Assembly: GCA_022571715.1 (NCBI GenBank)
Contig: JACZXH010000020.1
Location: 1 to 48,419 of the forward strand
Direction: 5' to 3'
Length of the DNA: 48,419 nt
Source of the DNA: Bacteroidota bacterium
GTDB lineage: Bacteria; Bacteroidota; Bacteroidia; Cytophagales; Cyclobacteriaceae
Numbering within the stretch: the first letter of the stretch is position 1; each line of letters begins with the position of its first letter. Shown here piece after piece: positions 25,342 through 34,369 of this stretch. Made by a program: the position numbers and the translations under genes. Under the pieces are notes generated by a model, which did not search any database, was not told the origin of the DNA, and saw only the letters and a program-made list of their open reading frames with translations.

Positions 25342-27129
25342 CTACTTATTGTTAAATCTTAACTCATAAATCAGATCATCTAAAAAATCATCGCGCGCCT
25401 TTTCGTAGGCCTTGATACTTCCAAGCTCAAAACTTGCGGCAGTCCCTTTAATACTGCTTAGGGATTTATTATATACTTCGTTGCCACTTTTTCTGTCTGT
25501 CAGAGAAATTGTTGCATCCAGGTAAGATGTTCTAAAATTACCCGATTGTTGTGCGGAGCGCGTTGCTGCCACTATGGTTAAGATTAGATCTGCTGCTGCT
25601 TCATTATCAACAAATTCGTAATCCAATTCGATAAAAGCATTTTTAACTGAAGGTTCCAATATGGGTATTCCCAATGGCTGACCCAGGCTTAACTCTGAAG
25701 AATTAACGTAAACTGTTGGTGAGAGAACTTTTAACCGAATTTTTCTAACTTGTGGGGGGTGATCACGAATTAAATCCTGATAAAAGACAGAGTTGCTGCT
25801 AAGGCCAAAATAACTGGCAATATCAAGCATAGCTTGTAATTCATACTCACCACTTTGTGGGACTTTTTCTTTGTTTAAAAAATATTGCGCCATACCATTT
25901 TTTCCCGAATTAACTGTTTCGTCAAATGCAAGGGTACCATCTTTGTAAAATGTCAATTTAACTGGTAAATCAATTTGTGGTTGATCGTTTAATTCAACCA
26001 TGAAACTGATTGGCTGATCTATAAAATTGTTGGTTTTGATTTTGATTTCTTTTCCGTTACCAACTAATTTTATGTAAGAGATATCTTTTATTCGCTCAAA
26101 ATTAGCAGGCAACAAGCGCAAGCCATCCAATGATAATACCGCTTTGTTAAAGGTTCGCTCCTTCGTAGCTACAACATTTCCGTTTTGTTGGTCAGTAAGC
26201 TTGATCAAAATTAGTATTTCATTGTCGCTATCTTGGTAAAAACCTGAAAGTTCATAAACACAATCACCAGAATCTTCAGAAATTATATTCAAGCCTGACT
26301 CACTGCCAAGCCCATTCATTATGCTGTTCTTTAATGTCAGCGAAAAATCGCTTTCGGCCCCGGAGTCTTTATATGAAAGTATACCAGAACAGAGATTGGC
26401 AGATTCGTCGGTTTCAGTTTGAGGTATTATACTATAAATAAAGTAGTTAGCTAAATTGGAAATGGATACAGGCTCCGAAGCAAATATTTGATTACGGCCA
26501 TCCTCAATATGCTTCTTTATTTCGGTAATCTTAGAAAAATCTATGCCTGCAGTTTGTTTCAGAGCAACTAGTACTACTGTTGCCTGGTCAATCTCTCTAA
26601 GCTTTAACTGTACATCAAACAACAATTTTAGTGCTGTATTTTTATTGCCGCTACTCTCAACGCCAGAAAAGTCCTGTTCGATGATATCAAAATTTGTTTT
26701 CAGTTTATCAAAATAGTAATCTATAATATCCTGGATCAGTACATATGAAAATGAGTAAGCTGTTTTTTTCTTCTTGTCGTAATAATTTTCAAACTTAAGG
26801 CCAACCAATTCAGCTTTCGAAGCTGATCGTGAACTTAACTCAAAAATTTCGTTAGTGTTGGCGTTTTCAACTGAAATATTCAATTGTGACTCAGCCTTGA
26901 TCGATACATGTATTGTTTCGATAATCTGGTTACGGGACAATTGGTTGAGCCTTTCAAACGCACCTGCAGCCTGGAATTTCTCGATCCTTATTTCTGTTGC
27001 CAAACCAACCAAATACCTGCTATCAGGGTACAATGAAGTTCGATTAGCATAATCCACCCAGGGTGGCGCTTTTTGTGCCGTTGCGTTTAAAGTAGAAGCA
27101 GCCAGGAATAGGTAAACAATATATCGCAT
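25342..27129 (-). CDS. LPP20-like secreted envelope protein, multidomain
   Basis: The protein has 595 residues with a signal peptide (1-18, ending TLNATAQ). Residues 20-150 resemble the LPP20/FlgT-N fold (PPWVDYANRTSLYPDSRYLVGLA, then helix QAAGAFERLNQLSRNQI and strands TIHVSIKAES). A helical segment (about 155-225) follows, then beta-rich domains, including a CsgG-like segment near SGLNIISEDSGDCVYELSGFY and a C-terminal part with LILTIVAATRSAQ. It is the second gene after 27858-27205 on the same strand, separated by a terminator-like hairpin that may lower its expression. Function is unknown; partnership with the CsgG-like gene is inferred from context. Confidence 0.7.
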   Translation of the reverse strand: MRYIVYLFLAASTLNATAQKAPPWVDYANRTSLYPDSRYLVGLATEIRIEKFQAAGAFERLNQLSRNQIIETIHVSIKAESQLNISVENANTNEIFELSSRSASKAELVGLKFENYYDKKKKTAYSFSYVLIQDIIDYYFDKLKTNFDIIEQDFSGVESSGNKNTALKLLFDVQLKLREIDQATVVLVALKQTAGIDFSKITEIKKHIEDGRNQIFASEPVSISNLANYFIYSIIPQTETDESANLCSGILSYKDSGAESDFSLTLKNSIMNGLGSESGLNIISEDSGDCVYELSGFYQDSDNEILILIKLTDQQNGNVVATKERTFNKAVLSLDGLRLLPANFERIKDISYIKLVGNGKEIKIKTNNFIDQPISFMVELNDQPQIDLPVKLTFYKDGTLAFDETVNSGKNGMAQYFLNKEKVPQSGEYELQAMLDIASYFGLSSNSVFYQDLIRDHPPQVRKIRLKVLSPTVYVNSSELSLGQPLGIPILEPSVKNAFIELDYEFVDNEAAADLILTIVAATRSAQQSGNFRTSYLDATISLTDRKSGNEVYNKSLSSIKGTAASFELGSIKAYEKARDDFLDDLIYELRFNNK

Positions 27130-27138
27130 TATAAAAAT

Positions 27139-27162
27139 GGGGCTCCAAATCGAAGGAACCCC
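27139..27162 (-). terminator. Hairpin between the two LPP20-like genes
   Basis: On the minus strand GGGGTTCC, loop TTCGATTT, GGAGCCCC, then ATTTTTAT. It resembles an intrinsic terminator placed in the 75-base gap, so it may attenuate read-through from 27205-27858 into 25342-27129. Confidence 0.6.
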
Positions 27163-27204
27163 GTGTTAATTTTATAAAATTATATTATCACGATAAATGG
27201 AAAG

Positions 27205-27858
27205 CTAATTATCCCACTTCATAAGCTTCTCCAACTTATCATGGGCGATTTCTGTTTCCTCTTCAAGCTTCTTTTTTATAGTTTTTTGAGCAATTTCCTC
27301 TGCCTTTTTCGAATTATAAGCAATCCGAACATTTACTTCAACGTTTTTATTTTTCAATGTCCTGTATATTTCAAACAAAGGGAGAGATCGACCCAGTTCT
27401 TGTGCAATAATGCTCTTTGAAGCAGCTACAGTCTTGGTGACGGACGCAGCTTCTTCACTATTTAGTTGCTGATTAGCAATACTACTTTCAATAAGGGCAG
27501 CAACCTGTGTTGAAATTGATCCGGCCAATTCAAGTTTAGCCAATTCTGTGGCCTGTAATTTTGCAGCTGAAGTTGTATTTGCTACAGAATTGCCGGAGGC
27601 AACAATATATAATGGGTAGCCGTCTTCTGCAGTCTCATATTGCCTCATCCAGGCCGTTTCAATTTGTTTTTCCATTGGTAAAGCCCCAGGAGCAACCTTA
27701 TATCCTTCTTTTTTAAAACGTTTAGCTTCCTTTCGGGCTTCTTTTACGGCTTTTTTCTTAATATTCTTTTTAAGGTCTTTGCTACTTTGTTGAGCAATTA
27801 CGGTGACAGTGGTAAAAGTCAACACTAGTAACATTAATAAGATGGTTCTAGTTTTCAT
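27205..27858 (-). CDS. LPP20-like small secreted protein
   Basis: The protein has 217 residues with signal peptide MKTRTILLMLLVLTFTTVTV, ending IAQQ. A highly charged lysine-rich segment (24-52) is followed by a domain like LPP20/FlgT-N: PLYIVASGNSVANTTSAAKL, ATELAKLELAGSISTQVAAL, and a strand-helix end VEVNVRIAYNSKKAEEIAQK. The charged C-terminal helix extends to residue 217. It leads a two-gene unit with the 595-residue protein and has a recognisable promoter. Function is unknown. Confidence 0.7.
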   Translation of the reverse strand: MKTRTILLMLLVLTFTTVTVIAQQSSKDLKKNIKKKAVKEARKEAKRFKKEGYKVAPGALPMEKQIETAWMRQYETAEDGYPLYIVASGNSVANTTSAAKLQATELAKLELAGSISTQVAALIESSIANQQLNSEEAASVTKTVAASKSIIAQELGRSLPLFEIYRTLKNKNVEVNVRIAYNSKKAEEIAQKTIKKKLEEETEIAHDKLEKLMKWDN

Positions 27859-27880
27859 GATCGTTACTTTTATTGTTTGT

Positions 27881-27910
27881 CGAAATTACAATTTAATAAT
27901 TATTGTTCAA
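27881..27910 (-). promoter_or_regulatory. Promoter of the LPP20-like gene pair
   Basis: On the minus strand TTG (27910-27908), 19-base spacer, TAATTTCG (27888-27881), seven of eight consensus bases; the ATG follows 22 bases later. Nothing else is recognised between here and 28207. Confidence 0.45.
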
Positions 27911-28207
27911 TGTTAATATCTTGATATTGTGTTTTAACACTTGATAAAGTGGAATATAATAACATTTTAATCTATAAAAACCGATGTGAGATCTTACCGG
28001 TATTAAATCTGTCTCACAAGGATCATATTTAACGGATGATATATCCGAATACCACAACAAAAGCTGGTTGTTCAAGGTAAATTACAAATTCAAACTGATT
28101 TCCAACCATTAACAAGCAAAATACCCAATGATAGAAAAATTACTGAACAAAATGTGTCCGATTTCGTTACAACTATTTAGCTTTGCCACACTAACCCATA
28201 ACCCAAG

Positions 28208-28617
28208 ATGGACGGAGAAAAAGAAATTGGCAAAATCCTGATGATTGATGACGACGAAGATGTATTGCTGGCCGCAAAACTTCTTTTGAAAAAGCATGCT
28301 CATCAGGTAATCATTGAAAAAACCCAAAGAAAATACCCTTTCTTTTAAACAATGACACTTATGATGTAATTCTGCTCGATATGAACTTCAGCAAGGACAT
28401 AACCAGTGGGAAAGAAGGGTTTTATTGGCTCACCCAGATCCTGGAAAAAGACCCTGATGCGGTTGTCATTCTGATAACCGCTTTTGGCGATGTGGAAATG
28501 GCTGTTAGAGCCTTGAAAGAGGGAGCAACTGATTTCGTGCTGAAACCCTGGCAAAATGAAAAACGTATATCGTATAACGCATTACATTGTTTAACAAATC
28601 ATAACACACGATCGTGA
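28208..28617 (+). pseudogene. NtrC-type response regulator, receiver only and frameshifted
   Basis: ATG 28208 opens ILMIDDDEDVLLAAKLLLKKH in one frame. After an A-run at 28317-28322 the frame ends (TAA near 28347), while the adjacent frame continues as NPKKIPFLLNNDTYDVILL, DMNFSKDITSGKEGF, VVILITAFGDVEMAVRALK and FVLKPWQNEK. One extra A would restore a complete receiver with acidic pocket DDD, Asp acceptor, Thr and Lys. After KPWQNEK, where an AAA+ sigma-54 activator domain normally follows, the sequence ends in unrelated residues and a stop at 28617. The gene is therefore both frameshifted and missing its output domains. Confidence 0.75.
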
Positions 28618-28710
28618 TTCTATGCTTGCACAGTTAAAGACCCATGGGGAAATGTTAATGGATTGATTTATAACCCAGAATTTAAACTGAAAGAACGATA
28701 AGAATAAAAA

Positions 28711-29040
28711 ATGGCATCTGATAAAGAATACGTGGATTTCGTTTTAGAGCATATTGAAAATGCTGGCGAAATCACAGCTAAAAAAATGTTTGGCGAATAT
28801 GGAATATACTCAAATGGAAAAATTTTTGCCCTCATTTGCGATAATAAGCTATTTATTAAACCAACAGAAGCGGGAAGAATATTTATAAATGATGTCGTCG
28901 AAGCTCCTCCATATCCCGGAGCAAAGCTGAGTTTTCTGATTGAAGATAAATTGGAGGACCGGGAATGGCTTAGTGATTTAGTAACAATTACCGTCAGGGA
29001 ACTACCTGAACCCAAGCCTAAAAAGAAGAAAAACAAGTGA
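28711..29040 (+). CDS. TfoX N-terminal domain protein
   Basis: The protein has 109 residues and is cytoplasmic. TfoX/Sxy N-domain features are visible: ITAKKMFGEYGIYSNGKIFALI, KLFIKPTEAGR, EAPPYPGAKLSFLIED and the final helix segment WLSDLVTITVRELP, followed by a lysine-rich tail. In gamma-proteobacteria TfoX controls competence, but the isolated N-domain in Bacteroidota has no established role. It is transcribed alone. The 28618-28710 and 29041-29160 spacers hold nothing I recognise. Confidence 0.9.
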   Translation: MASDKEYVDFVLEHIENAGEITAKKMFGEYGIYSNGKIFALICDNKLFIKPTEAGRIFINDVVEAPPYPGAKLSFLIEDKLEDREWLSDLVTITVRELPEPKPKKKKNK

Positions 29041-29160
29041 ATTAAAAGCAAATCGGGATGATAAAAGCCATAAACATAGTGAATAAATAATAGCGGAGTA
29101 GGTGCATTAACGAAGGACGAATTGACTATTACTCATCTCATTAGTTGTTCGCACGGTATT

Positions 29161-29190
29161 TTGACATCTTTATTCTTTTGATTACATTGT
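29161..29190 (+). promoter_or_regulatory. Promoter of the DUF6090/dioxygenase pair
   Basis: TTGACA at 29161, 19 bases after TTG to TACATTGT (29183-29190), close to TTG-N19-TAnnTTTG. The ATG is 55 bases downstream. Confidence 0.4.
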
Positions 29191-29244
29191 ACCGAATCAA
29201 AACAGTTATAGTTCATAGTCTAATCTGTTGGTGTTTATAGATTT

Positions 29245-29742
29245 ATGAAATCAATTCTCAAAACCTTAAAAAGAAAGTGGGCTGAATATTTACTTGAGAT
29301 TATTGTAATTACCATTGGTATCCTTGGTGCTTTTACTCTTAATAATTGGAACCAAAATAGAATTACAGGACAAGTAGAACTTCACTTTTATAAAGAACTC
29401 CTAAATGATCTGAGGGCTAATCAAAAAGAGATAGAATTTCAATTATATAGCCTGGAAAACCGTATCATTTTAGCAATCGAAATCACTCAATGGTATTTAA
29501 AAGAAGGTACAGGTAATGAGGAATTTCTTAAAGTTGGGTTACGTGGTGTTCACTTTAATTCTTACTTTAATAACGCAAATGCGAGAGAGGCCAGGCACCA
29601 TGATATCCTGGATAATATTATCGGTCCATTCGTGAAAGAATATTTCAGATATAGTTCAACCAATTCAGGTATGATGCTACACGAACCCCTGGCTTTAAAC
29701 TCTACATCGTTTTTGGGATCAGATAATCCAATTAGAAAATAA
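29245..29742 (+). CDS. DUF6090 family membrane-anchored protein
   Basis: The protein has 165 residues: a basic start, then one membrane helix (LLEIIVITIGILGAFTLNNW) with the family hallmark of E-I-x-x-x-x-x-G-I-L and L-N-N-W-N. A helical soluble part follows (FYKELLNDLRANQKEIEFQ). Members are often about 230-250 residues, so this one is short at its C-terminus, where SSTNSGMMLHEPLALNST is unlike the family. The stop codon overlaps the next start (TAATG), implying translational coupling to the dioxygenase. Function of the family is unknown. Confidence 0.75.
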   Translation: MKSILKTLKRKWAEYLLEIIVITIGILGAFTLNNWNQNRITGQVELHFYKELLNDLRANQKEIEFQLYSLENRIILAIEITQWYLKEGTGNEEFLKVGLRGVHFNSYFNNANAREARHHDILDNIIGPFVKEYFRYSSTNSGMMLHEPLALNSTSFLGSDNPIRK

Positions 29743-30818
29743 TGGAAAAACATCTTCCATCATTGCAAACTGGCAAAACTGTTTGGTATGGTCCTGAGAT
29801 GGAGTCAAGAAAAGAGGACTGGATAATCCAACTCTCTGATACAGAAATAACGGAGCTTGAGGCTGCTACCGAAAAATTTATTTCTTTAGGAACTCCTGTT
29901 GGATTAATGAATAAATTCCAGTTTCCTTTACCGTCCTTTGGATTAAAAATGAAGGCATTACGCGAAAAGCTAATTAATGGTATAGGGTTCTTTATAATGC
30001 GTGGCTTGCCCATTGAAAAATATAGTGAACGGGAAGCAGCAACTATTTTTTATGGTATAGGTTCTCATATAGGAAATGCAAGATCGCAAAATGCTATGGG
30101 TCATGTTTTGGGTCATGTACGTAATATGGGAGTCGACAGTAAAGATCCCAAAGTGCGATTGTATCAAACAAATGAACGCCAGTTCTTTCATACCGATTCT
30201 TGTGATGTGGTTGGACTATTGTGCCTGCAACCAGCAAAAGAAGGAGGACTTTCATTATTAGTCAGTGCAGATACCGTTTTTAATGAAATGCGAAAAAAAC
30301 GCCCTGATTTATTACAATTATTACTAGATCCTATTGCTACAGATTGCAGAGGAGAAGTACCGCAAGGGATGCTTCCTTACTTAATGATACCAGTATTTAG
30401 TTATTTTGAAAATAGAATTACTATATTCTACCAGCGACAATACATTGAATCTGCTCAACGATTTGAAGATGCTCCCCGACTTACACTTGAACAGATAGAA
30501 GCATTGAATTTATTTGACGAATTGTGCAATTCCTCTAACCTAAATTTGTCTATGATGCTGCAAAAAGGGGACATACAATTTGTTTATAATCATGCTATGT
30601 TGCACGACAGGACAGCTTTTGTTGATTGGTCAGAAGTCGAAAATCGACGACATCTCGTCAGATTATGGCTTTCAGCTCCTGGTGATCGACCACTACCCGA
30701 AGTATTTGCCAGTCGTTTTGGTTCGGTTGAAATCGGGAATAGAGGAGGAATTATGGTTCCCGGAACTAAACTCTGTGTTCCATGGATGAGTGAATTACTT
30801 AAAAAAAATAATGCTTGA
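29742..30818 (+). CDS. TauD/TfdA-like 2-oxoglutarate Fe(II) dioxygenase
   Basis: The protein has 358 residues and is cytoplasmic. The jelly-roll iron site is visible as His150-Thr-Asp152 (FFHTDSCD) with a distal His in FVYNHAMLHDRTAF (His288 is the best candidate), and 2-oxoglutarate would be held by an Arg in RRHLVRLWLS. The N-terminal region INGIGFFIMRGLPIE and GLPIEKY are typical of the TauD/clavaminate-synthase group. Substrate cannot be told. The start codon overlaps the stop of the DUF6090 gene, an unusual pairing. It is convergent with the tryptophan dioxygenase gene after 41 bases. Confidence 0.9.
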   Translation: MEKHLPSLQTGKTVWYGPEMESRKEDWIIQLSDTEITELEAATEKFISLGTPVGLMNKFQFPLPSFGLKMKALREKLINGIGFFIMRGLPIEKYSEREAATIFYGIGSHIGNARSQNAMGHVLGHVRNMGVDSKDPKVRLYQTNERQFFHTDSCDVVGLLCLQPAKEGGLSLLVSADTVFNEMRKKRPDLLQLLLDPIATDCRGEVPQGMLPYLMIPVFSYFENRITIFYQRQYIESAQRFEDAPRLTLEQIEALNLFDELCNSSNLNLSMMLQKGDIQFVYNHAMLHDRTAFVDWSEVENRRHLVRLWLSAPGDRPLPEVFASRFGSVEIGNRGGIMVPGTKLCVPWMSELLKKNNA

Positions 30819-30859
30819 ATTCTAGCTACTGTGGAACATACTCATTTTAGCCAGGATCG

Positions 30860-31906
30860 TTAATGTACAAAACCAAGTTTGCTTTCAAGGTTGGCGCTTA
30901 GGTGTGGTAAATTTCTCCGCTCAATTAAAAATGAGGTCAACTCAGCAATCTCTGAAAAGATATAATGCTTTTCAAGTGAGGCTTTGAGATAATCTTTGCC
31001 ACTGCTTCCTCCTGTACCGATACGTTTGCCGATCATCCGGTGTACCATGTTCATATGCCGGTAGCGCCAGGTAGCCATCAGTTCATCTATCTCAAGAAGA
31101 CCGTTCAGGAGTTTGTAAGGCATCTGTAGTATCGGATAGTCACGATAGAGCATAATAAATAATGCCGATCGTTTGGCTTTTGCACTTAGACTCCTGTCTG
31201 AATTATATTGGTCGTCGAAAAAGAGTTTGTCAAAGTCTTCCAAATTATCTTTTTCTGCTTCTACAAGGCTGTTTGAATATGCATCCCGGTAATCTCCCCA
31301 GAATATATGTCCGCCAAATGTGGTACCCGATCCGGTTACGTAACCCGTCCAGTACTCCTCTACATCAAAATAAGGCATCCGTTCCAGCCAACTGTTTATC
31401 AATTCAATTACCGATGGCTTGCTTTCAATATCACCGATGATTTCCTTATGTTCCTGCCGTAACTGCGACAGGTAGTAGCCTTGACCATGCCGCTGATCAA
31501 ATTTAAGTCCAAGTGAAGCTTCTATCATCTTAAACTGAAAACTTTGAAAACCTGATGCAGGCCGCAGCATGTTACGGAAGTCCAGGAAATCAAGTGGAGT
31601 CATTGTTTCAATGATGTTCACTTGTTGAACAAGCAACCTCAGTATTTCAATGATACGGTCAAATCGGTGCACCACAGTATAAATAGCTGGTGAGTTATCA
31701 TTTACTTTAGGTGCCGACATGATTGTACAAATGGATGCCAACTCATGAAGAATCTGTTTAAACCAGAGTTCATAAGCCTGGTGTACAATGATGAATAACA
31801 TTTCATCATGTGCTTCGTTTCCTGCGATCCTGCTTTCAGGTACTTGTGTACTTAATATTTTATCCAGCTGAAGGTAATCACTGTAGTAAACTTCTTTATT
31901 TACCAT
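30860..31906 (-). CDS. kynA: Tryptophan 2,3-dioxygenase
   Basis: This haem enzyme opens the indole ring of L-tryptophan to N-formylkynurenine, the first step of the kynurenine pathway. It has 348 residues. Recognisable parts are YSDYLQLDKILSTQ, DEMLFIIVHQAYELWFKQ, FRNMLRPASGFQSFQF, the C-terminal haem-ligand region WRYRHMNMVHRMIG and the substrate loop GTGGSSG. No other kynurenine genes are adjacent. Length is slightly above the bacterial average. Confidence 0.97.
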   Translation of the reverse strand: MVNKEVYYSDYLQLDKILSTQVPESRIAGNEAHDEMLFIIVHQAYELWFKQILHELASICTIMSAPKVNDNSPAIYTVVHRFDRIIEILRLLVQQVNIIETMTPLDFLDFRNMLRPASGFQSFQFKMIEASLGLKFDQRHGQGYYLSQLRQEHKEIIGDIESKPSVIELINSWLERMPYFDVEEYWTGYVTGSGTTFGGHIFWGDYRDAYSNSLVEAEKDNLEDFDKLFFDDQYNSDRSLSAKAKRSALFIMLYRDYPILQMPYKLLNGLLEIDELMATWRYRHMNMVHRMIGKRIGTGGSSGKDYLKASLEKHYIFSEIAELTSFLIERRNLPHLSANLESKLGFVH

Positions 31907-31930
31907 AACTACAAGAACATTTTAAAATTA

Positions 31931-33589
31931 TTACATTTCCGGTTCCCGAATCGCTTTGAATTCTGACCCTTCTTTCCACCTGGGCCAGTCTCCATTATTC
32001 GATAGTTTTAAACCAATTTCAAAATAAAGCTGCGTATCTTCAACAATACCATCCAGATTCCAGGTGTCGGGGTCGTATTCATCTGCCGGCAGGTGATAGT
32101 GGTTCATTTCATAGTCATCATTCATTTCTTTCATTTTTTTGATACCACCTTCACGAAGGTCATACGAGCCCGAAGCATACAACGCCGGAATACCAATTTT
32201 GGCAAAATTGAAATGGTCAGACCTGAAAAAATAACCTTTTCCTGCATTCTGATCTGGTACTATATATCGATCTTGTTGCTTTGCGGCAGCTTCGGCATAG
32301 TCGTCCAGTTCGGATTGGCCATAACCAATGATGGTTAGATCTTTCAGCGCTCCGTAATAAGGAAGAGCATCGATGTTGATGTTGGCAACGGTCTTTTCAG
32401 GTGGATAGATAGGGTTTTGGGCATAATATGCCGATCCTAAAAGCCCCTGTTCCTCGGCAGTAACGACAAGAAACACGATGGTGCGCTTCTGTTGTGTCTC
32501 CAGTGAGGTAAATGCCTTTGCCAGTTCGATCAGGGCTGCTGTACCGGTAGCATTGTCCGAAGCCCCATTGTAGATCGAGTCTCCTTCTGAATCAGGAATT
32601 CCGATACCAAAATGATCCCAATGAGCAGAATAGATAATATATTCATCCGGGTTTGTACTTCCCGGTACTATGGCAATTACATTTTTAGAAACGTCTTCAT
32701 GCCATTCATTTAAAATCGACATACTAAGTGTAATACCTGTTGGCATACTTTTAAAATCTTTACTCCCGGCATTTTCAAAATAACCGGTAAAATCGGTATT
32801 CGAAAGATTAAATATTTCATCTGTTTTTGATTTGGTTATCCATCCTTCCAGTTTACAATGGGATTGATTTTCATCATTGGATTTTAAGTATAGTCCGGTA
32901 CCACTCCAACTGTTTTTTACTACTTCCCAGGGATAACCGGCAGGCTCAGTATCATGTATTACCAGCACACCTGCAGCTCCCTGACGTGCTGCTTCTTCAT
33001 ATTTATAGGTCCACCGTCCGTAGTAGGTCATGGCTTCGCCTTTAAACAATTCTGAATTTTCAGAGGTAAAACCTGGATCATTCACAAGAACTATTACCGT
33101 TTTGCCGTTTACATCCAGCCCCTTATAATCATCCCAATCGTATTCGGGTGCAACGATGCCATAGCCCGCAAATACAAGCTCAGAAGATTCGAGCAATATT
33201 TCGGGTTGCAACCATTGAGAAAAAGCCACAAAATCTTTTCGGTAGGTGAGTTTCAAACTGTTTTCATTGTTGAATAGCGTAATTTCATTCGGTACAGTGG
33301 AAGTGATCTTCACCATTGGAACATCCTGGAAATACGAATTTCCATTTCCGGGTTCCAGTCCAAGGTTTCTGAAAGATTCTGTAAGATAGTTCACAGTCCT
33401 GGTTTCTCCTTCAGTAAAAGGGCCCCTGCCAAGAAAATCGTCCCCAGCTAAAATCGTAAGAGAGGCATCAAAGCCATCAGCAGTTATGGCAGAAACACCA
33501 GTTGGAGTATATGACTTTTCGCCAGTGCATGCGGTTATAATTACCGAAACGGTAAGAGATAAAAGGAGGATTTTTGTTTGAAATTGCAT
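31931..33589 (-). CDS. M28 family metallopeptidase lipoprotein with PA domain
   Basis: The protein has 552 residues. The lipobox VIITAC places Cys21 as lipidated, so it is envelope-anchored. A protease-associated insertion (about 120-260, with VNGKTVIVLVNDPGF and GAAGVLVIHDTEP) splits the N-terminal region. The di-zinc aminopeptidase core shows YSAHWDHFGIG, NGASDNATGTAALIELA, VTAEEQGLLGS, and FFRSDHFNFAKIGIPA. It probably removes N-terminal residues from peptides or glutaminyl substrates. It is transcribed alone and divergent from the glycosylase gene with a 46-base spacer. Confidence 0.95.
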   Translation of the reverse strand: MQFQTKILLLSLTVSVIITACTGEKSYTPTGVSAITADGFDASLTILAGDDFLGRGPFTEGETRTVNYLTESFRNLGLEPGNGNSYFQDVPMVKITSTVPNEITLFNNENSLKLTYRKDFVAFSQWLQPEILLESSELVFAGYGIVAPEYDWDDYKGLDVNGKTVIVLVNDPGFTSENSELFKGEAMTYYGRWTYKYEEAARQGAAGVLVIHDTEPAGYPWEVVKNSWSGTGLYLKSNDENQSHCKLEGWITKSKTDEIFNLSNTDFTGYFENAGSKDFKSMPTGITLSMSILNEWHEDVSKNVIAIVPGSTNPDEYIIYSAHWDHFGIGIPDSEGDSIYNGASDNATGTAALIELAKAFTSLETQQKRTIVFLVVTAEEQGLLGSAYYAQNPIYPPEKTVANINIDALPYYGALKDLTIIGYGQSELDDYAEAAAKQQDRYIVPDQNAGKGYFFRSDHFNFAKIGIPALYASGSYDLREGGIKKMKEMNDDYEMNHYHLPADEYDPDTWNLDGIVEDTQLYFEIGLKLSNNGDWPRWKEGSEFKAIREPEM

Positions 33590-33602
33590 GGCTCTATCTT
33601 TG
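33574..33602 (+). promoter_or_regulatory. Promoter of the uracil-DNA glycosylase-like gene
   Basis: TTG (33574-33576), 18-base spacer, TATCTTTG (33595-33602): an exact TAnnTTTG match. It lies partly inside the start of the divergent peptidase gene; the ATG is at 33636. Confidence 0.55.
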
Positions 33603-33635
33603 AATCAGGATGCAAATTAGTTAAATCACCCGAAT

Positions 33636-34301
33636 ATGTCCATTGCTGATAAAATTCTTATTTTCTACAAAGAGCTAGACCTTCCCGGTTTTCTGCCTGA
33701 GGGAGTGGTAGCGATGAACCCTTACCAGGATAAGTATGCAATGGAATGCTGTACAGCATTTTATACAAAATACTACAATGACCATTCGGTCCGTAAACTC
33801 CTGCTCGGCATTAACCCAGGCCGTTTTGGAGGAGGCGTCACAGGAATACCGTTTACCGATCCCATAAAACTTGAAGAGGATTGCGGTATTCCCAACTCTT
33901 TCGATAAAAAATCCGAGTTGTCCTCTACGTTTATATATGATATGATCAGGTCGTTCGGAGGACCGGAACCGTTTTACAAAAGGTACTATTTTTCTGCTGT
34001 GTCACCGATTGGATTTATAAAAAACGGCAAAAACTTAAACTATTATAATATACGGGAATTGCAGGAGGCCTGGGAACCATTTATGGTCAATGCGTTGAGA
34101 CGGCAACTGGTTTTTTGTGACAACAACGAGGTATTCAGTATTGGCATGGGCAGAAATGTGCATTATCTCACTGCTTTGAATAAGAAGTATAAATTGTTTG
34201 GAAAAGTTACTGCACTTCCGCATCCCAGATGGGTGATGCAGTACAGGCTTAAACGGAAAGACGAGTTTATACGCATGTATATAAATGAGCTGGATTTGTG
34301 A
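33636..34301 (+). CDS. SMUG2-like uracil-DNA glycosylase family protein (DUF4918)
   Basis: The protein has 221 residues and is cytoplasmic. The family's active-site motif is KLLLGINPGRFGGGVTGIPFTDP (residues about 48-70, in two overlapping parts GINPGRFGGG and TGIPFTDP), and the second motif is ALPHPRWVMQY near 195. The central part has YYFSAVSPIGFI. The group resembles SMUG-type glycosylases that remove uracil or its derivatives from DNA. Activity of this clade is inferred from the fold. It is convergent with the DUF2723 gene. Confidence 0.88.
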   Translation: MSIADKILIFYKELDLPGFLPEGVVAMNPYQDKYAMECCTAFYTKYYNDHSVRKLLLGINPGRFGGGVTGIPFTDPIKLEEDCGIPNSFDKKSELSSTFIYDMIRSFGGPEPFYKRYYFSAVSPIGFIKNGKNLNYYNIRELQEAWEPFMVNALRRQLVFCDNNEVFSIGMGRNVHYLTALNKKYKLFGKVTALPHPRWVMQYRLKRKDEFIRMYINELDL

Positions 34302-34369
34302 AAGTATGGGCGCTCGCACTTGGCCACTACAATCTCCTGATTAATCTTTTTTCAGATGGAACGGAGTAC

